Below are positions 58,984-64,000 of a DNA stretch of 64,000 nt, piece by piece. The stretch's first letter is position 1, and each line of letters begins with the position of its first letter. Both the position numbers and the translations under genes were made by a program. The notes beneath the pieces are model-generated. The model saw nothing but the letters and a program-made list of their open reading frames with translations, had not been told where the DNA came from and made no database searches. The stretch is from Trichoderma breve. Taxonomy: Eukaryota; Ascomycota; Sordariomycetes; Hypocreales; Hypocreaceae. The DNA lies in NCBI RefSeq assembly GCF_028502605.1, contig NC_079235.1, positions 4,278,001 to 4,342,000 of the forward strand, given 5' to 3'.

Positions 58984-61620
58984 ATGACGTCAAGCTCCGA
59001 TGAGGGTGAAATTGTTGAGCAGAGAGCTGGAGATTTGAAGGCAACTTCACTGTCGCACGCAGAGAGAAACGGTGTTGACCGTCAGGATAGACAGCGGAAT
59101 AGACATTCCTCGCCCGACTTCGATACGACTTCCAGACACAGCAACTCGTCACGACGAAGCCGCTCGCCACCGCGAGGATACAAGCGGTCGCGCGATGACA
59201 GGGATCAGTTCCCTCCTGCCAGAGCCCGGGATCAAGATCCTCGCCATGATCGCGGCGCATACGACGACTATAGGAGGGATGGCCCCAAAAGATCGCGCGT
59301 CGCATATGACGATCTCGACCGCCCTGCGGCACGCAATTCGAACCAAGGCTACGACTGGCGCAGTCGTAGGGACCGAGAGCGCGATCGGAGTCGCGACCGG
59401 GATCGATACCACCGCGGCCGAGACCGATATTCTGAACGTCCGTCGCCTCGCCCTCGAAGCCCTTCCCCTCGCCAATACCGTCGGGGAGACAAACGAGCTG
59501 GTGATCGGTTCGTCCGAGAAGGCTACTCTGACCGGCACGACTCACGCGAATTGCGGTACGATGACGCCGACGTCGGCGCTCGAGGCAACAATCATGCAGC
59601 TAGGAAAGCTTCCGTAGGAGATTCAAACCAGGCACTGAAAGGTCATGCTAAATCTGACAAGGATACTACTGAAAACGGTGATTCTGCTGGTACAGCTACT
59701 TCGAAGTGGGTAGAATGCTTTCTCTCTAAGAAATACCACCACGATATAAATGCTGACACCAAGAGCAGGGATGTTCCTATGCTGGATGACTACGAAGAGC
59801 CTCAAGAATTTGACGAGGAAGCAGAGATCGAACGCCGCCGCAAGAGGCGCGAGGAGCTCATGGCAAAATCCAGCTCCGCCACGCCTCTCCTCCTTCACGC
59901 TGTCGGAGCTGCCACTTCCAAAGCTCAAGCATTATCGCCTGCCTCTTTTCAATCCGACACGCCGCAAATGTCTCAGCGCTCAGATAGCAAACCGCCTCAG
60001 TCTCCGCGTTCAAGTAAGTCTCTTACCAAACCTCACTTATCGACAACGACTAATCTGATAGACTTTGCCTCACCCGGATCGCCCCTGTCGCACGACGTGC
60101 CGTCTCCCGGAGCAATGGATATATTTGATGGCAAAGATCTCGTAAACTCACACGCGGCAGCCAAAGCCAACGACGAAGACGGCCCCTCTGCTGCTGATTA
60201 CGACCCTACCGTCGACATGATGGAAGATGGACGAAGAGATGAACTACGTCATGGTCAAGTCGTCATCCACGGCGAGCCTGAGCCTGCAGCGGCGATTGAG
60301 CAGAACCCTGCCAAAGAAGCGCCTACTACGCCGCCACAGAAGCCATCTGCAGGCGAAGGAGACGAGGATGACGACTTTGACATGTTTGCAGAGGATTTCG
60401 ATGAGGAAAAGTACGCCAGCAAGGCCCAGGTTACTGAAACGGTAGCACCCGACGAAGCAACAGATGCGGCGGAAGCAGTTGATAAGGGAGGCATTCTTGA
60501 AGGCGATGACAAGGACGGCTATTACAAGATCCGTATTGGCGAAGTTCTCAACGGTCGATATCAGGTCCAGGCCACGCTTGGCAGGGGTATGTTCTCAGGA
60601 GTCGCACGTGCCGTTGACATCACTACCAAGCAGCTTGTCGCCATCAAGATGATGCGAAACAACGATGCCCTTCGCAAAGGAGGCTATACGGAAATCGCCA
60701 TTCTCCAGAAGCTCAACGACGCTGATCCCGAAAACAAACGGCACATTGTCAAATTTGAGCGGTCCTTTGACCATCGAGGCCATCTTTGCATGGCCTTTGA
60801 GAATCTGAGTATGAATTTGCGCGAAGTCTTGCGTAAATTTGGCAACAACGTAGGCATCAACTTGAAGGCGACAAAAGCATATGCGTACCAGTGCTTTGTC
60901 GCGCTGGCTCATATGCGCAAATGTAGCATCATCCACGCTGACTTGAAGCCTGACAATATCTTGGTAAGCGGGACTTTTTTTCTGTTTTCCTTTCTAGCGA
61001 GTCATGGCTAACTTGGGACAACACTATAGGTCAACGAGACTCGAAGTATTCTCAAGATATGCGATCTGGGAACGGCAATCGACCGTTCTGATGCTGCAAC
61101 CGCACATACGGAAATCACTCCCTACCTTGTGAGCCGCTTCTACAGAGCACCCGAGATCATTCTCGGCATGCCGTATGATTACGGCGTGGACATGTGGTCT
61201 ATAGGCTGCACCTTGTACGAGCTCTACACGGGCAAGATTCTCTTCACCGGAGACAGCAATAATCAGATGCTCAAGACCATCATGGAGATTCGTGGTCGAA
61301 TCACTCCAAAACTCTATAAACGGGGTCAATTATCTGCTGCCCATTTCGACGACCAGGGACAGTTTGTCAGTGTTGAGCGCGACAAGGTACTCGGCAAGAC
61401 GGCACTACGAACGATCAACATTGTTAAGCCGACACGAGATCTACGCACTCGACTCCTTGCTGCCTCCAGTGGTATGAATGACGCAGAGAGTAGAGAGCTC
61501 AATCACTTCATCGACCTGTTGGATCATTGTCTGGCCCTGAATCCTGACAAGAGGCTTAAGCCAGCGGACGCCCTCAAGCATCCATTCTTCGTCCCTCGCT
61601 CTGGAGCACCGCGACGGTAG
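58984..61620 (+). CDS. PRP4: Pre-mRNA splicing kinase PRP4 (PRPF4B)
   Basis: CMGC-group Ser/Thr kinase that phosphorylates spliceosomal proteins such as Prp1/Prp6 to allow B-complex activation; nuclear. Exons 58984-60963 and 61030-61620 (donor GTAAGC, branch GCTAACT, acceptor ATAG) give 856 residues. The N-terminal ~270 residues are Arg/Ser/Asp-rich, like SR proteins; an acidic linker follows. The kinase domain starts at about 520: glycine loop TLGRGMFSGVARA, VAIKMMRNN (catalytic Lys), catalytic loop IIHADLKPDNIL and ICDLGTA in place of the usual DFG, then ITPYLVSRFYRAPEIILG and the CMGC insert. HAD and DLG are, as I recall, normal for fungal Prp4 and not signs of inactivity. The intron falls right after DNIL. 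Confidence 0.96.
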
Positions 61621-64000
61621 GGCCAACGGGTGTAGAGCTTGAGTGAAGGTATGAGGCATACGACTGTTCCCCTCATGGTTTATTGCCTGGGTTTATTGCT
61701 CCATCATGGTTGCTCATAGTGCTTTACCTACTTTTGAACTGTACGTCTTATATGCCTCCGGGCTTCTTCAGAGCAAGTTCGAATAACATTTTGTCGCTGA
61801 CATCAAGACGTAACTAGGCTGCCTGCGTCTATTATGTACGATTTCATCGCTTAGGATACCATTGCTTTCGGCGTACAAAAGGCCGGGAATTCATGTACAT
61901 ACCGGATATGCTTCTCATTTTTGACCGATATGAAGCTCATGGTGCTTCTTCATCAAGGATGGCGCCCGCTTTTTCTGATTCATTCTTACATACACCTCGT
62001 GGACATACGAGCTGCTCAGTCATGCCATGTTGCAAAGATTGGTAGACATATACGATACATCTCTTGCTTACACGTGGCGGCCATGTATGGATTCCGCCAA
62101 TGTATTTACGATTGCTCCATAGAGTACCATAATGTAGTACATGTTAAACTATTCTGTATAATTTGTATCACAAGGAGATGCATGCGATGGCGCAAATGAG
62201 GAATGTTGAAGGATGAGACTGTTTGTACGACGGTAAGCCTGCAGAGCGGTATGAAACGGGCTTTCTTTGTGCGACACGCCTCATGTGAGAAATGACATGT
62301 TGCCGAGCTCGCCGCTTTCCGGGAGGACAAGGTATAGAGAGCGTTTTTTCTTCTTTTTCGTTGATTCCTTTCGGTAAATGTCTTGCTTGGGTAACGGTAA
62401 ATATTTTGGCAAATGGTTGTTTTGTGTGACGGGATAAGCGGCTGAGCACTATATTATATGGGAGGGAAGCTGAAGGTGTTTAGGGACGAGGATCATTTAT
62501 TCCGATAAGAGGTCTTTTTTGGTGTTTCACGAAGGTAATGTTTGTGTTTGTGTCGTGGTGAGGGATTAATGGGATGAGTTTTTGGGATGAAAAGCAGGGC
62601 TTGGGATGTTTGCTTGTCGTAGGGGGGAGTGTGAGATGGAGATCGAGATCGAGATGGGGTGGACGGGATGAGGCGATGTTGTGGGAGGGAGGGTATGTCT
62701 CATTACTTGTGTAGTGAGATGTGGAAGATCTTTTGGTGTTTGATGGGGAGTAGATGTAGGGAGTTTGCGTGCGTAAGGGATCATAGCTAGCTGTATACAA
62801 CAAATGGTATGTGGGATGATGATCTTGTTGTCATTGTGATTTGGGATTTTCAGTCGGTTAGACGATGGTAACAGGTGCATTTCCAGTGCAGTAAATTGAA
62901 GAAGTGTAAGTATGAGATAATTCATCGTCATGGATTCTATTCAAAGGAGCTTATGTGGTTGATGTCATGGAGCAGCGCTGATCATGGGCTTTTAGTGCCG
63001 GGACTGTGTGGGAACATCGGGGGAGCTGGCCGGTACTTTTTTTCTTGCTTTTCGCTTTGAACTAGATTGTGGGTGTGGTAAATCAATATGAACACTACGC
63101 AGATGAGATGATCTGATTCCTACAGTACTGTTGCGATTGGTATCATCGTGGTGGTTGCTCAATGGATGACGTTGAGGTTTCAAGCTGGGAACGTCGTCTT
63201 GGAGCTGGTGAACCGACAGGGCCAAACTTGCCATGTATGACGAGGGTATTAATTTTTTGATGAGCACTGCGTGAGAGACATTCTGAGGTTATTAGTTAGG
63301 CTTGAGATTCGGTATGGGAGTGTGATGGGGTGCAATGGAGCCCAAAGCGACATGTAGAACAAGGAACGGATGCGAATGGGTATCCTTGCTCTCTAATTCA
63401 GCCGCCTACATGGGCAAACAGGGGAGTTCTGGTGACTCAAGTAAAGCATCTCGTCGTCTTGCCAGCTTGCATGCGTCAGGTTTGGTGAAGGTCTACAGGC
63501 TGCTAGTAAGTTGCGATACTGTACATGCATGGTTGGGCTGACAACGATATTGTTGTATTGCAGTGCCAAGAGCGTTTCGAAGAAATGAACACCAATATAG
63601 AGATGTCTTCCAGTCATGATTGCATTCTAGGTTCAATGAGTGCATGTAAATTAAATACCCAGGATCAGAAACACATGTAGCCCGTTGCGTTATCGCCAAG
63701 GACACCATCGTTTCGACTCATATGCAGTATAACTGAATGATTGGGCAGGATAGGGTTCTCTGCTGTTGTACATTTCTTGGTATAGCAATAGTATTGATCC
63801 TATCGCCAAAAGCTTGGTGTTTGCTCTATTACTGTCGCTCTCTGTGCCATAGCATTCCATTGGCCCCGGGTTTGTCCGGCTCAGGGGTTTGTGAGTGGGG
63901 TTGGACGGGCCGAAGCGTCGGACGTTGGACGACAGTTTGTTCAATTTCCTCTTGGAAGAATGCTATTGGAGGTAATGATGTTTGTTTTAAGTAGCCTCGA
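61621..64000. other. Intergenic, right end
   Basis: 2.4 kb after PRP4 with no supported gene on either strand. A short GAGATC-type repeat lies at about 62632-62658. The edge may contain the regulatory region of a gene beyond the window. Confidence 0.4.

Noticed and set aside
59072..59617. 181-codon frame inside PRP4
   Set aside because: Alternative frame of the repetitive Arg/Ser/Asp region of PRP4; no independent start context or domain.
60961..61095. PRP4 as a pseudokinase because of HAD and DLG in place of HRD and DFG
   Set aside because: The catalytic Asp residues and Lys are kept, and this variation is, as I recall, usual in Prp4-family kinases.

Overview
This window is nuclear DNA of a filamentous ascomycete, most likely a Sordariomycete of the order Hypocreales and Trichoderma-like in style. 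The reasons are 50-120 bp introns with GTRNGT donors and CTAAC/CTGAC branch sites just before the acceptor, CT-rich leaders, G+C-biased coding sequence, and a gene set with no operons or polycistrons. The genus is an impression from gene texture and is not proven. I saw no rRNA, tRNA, CRISPR array, intact transposon or biosynthetic cluster.

Layout. 0-12.98 kb is dense housekeeping: HIR3 (histone-chaperone subunit, minus strand, cut by the left edge), a Bud7/Bch1-type exomer subunit, GPN1 (RNA polymerase II assembly/import GTPase), RPB12 (RNA polymerase subunit), a HIT-family hydrolase and a very acidic nuclear-type protein. 12.98-21.9 kb is gene-poor; its only credible ORF encodes a small secreted protein that has lost, or hides, its ATG. 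21.9-25.2 kb holds a large intronless TBC Rab-GAP. 27.2-33.9 kb holds a UBE2L3-like E2, RRP1/Nop52 and a large disordered single-pass membrane protein of unknown function. 36.3-41.7 kb holds an alcohol acetyltransferase-like protein and a CSC1/DUF221 channel. About 4.9 kb of gene-free DNA follows. 46.5-61.6 kb is dense again: an AT-hook protein with a puzzling 5' end, DPM1, a short-chain dehydrogenase, TRAPPC12, TFIIIC subunit Sfc6/Tfc6, a PAQR/Izh 7-TM protein, TMA7 and the splicing kinase PRP4. The last 2.4 kb shows no gene.

Most genes act on basic nuclear or secretory functions: chromatin (HIR3), Pol II/III (GPN1, RPB12, TFIIIC), splicing (PRP4), ribosome biogenesis and translation (RRP1, TMA7), and membrane traffic and glycosylation (exomer, TBC, TRAPPC12, DPM1). 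Many genes are in divergent pairs sharing a promoter interval (HIR3/exomer, RPB12/HIT, E2/RRP1, AT-hook/DPM1, TRAPPC12/TFIIIC, TMA7/PRP4) or convergent pairs (GPN1/RPB12, DPM1/SDR, TFIIIC/PAQR). Exon boundaries were inferred by eye from splice consensus plus uninterrupted reading frame; for all but two genes the summed exon lengths divide by three. The most interesting loose ends are the three-frame 5' end of the AT-hook gene, the secreted ORF with no ATG, the unknown repeat-bearing membrane protein, and the GPN1-RPB12 neighbourhood.
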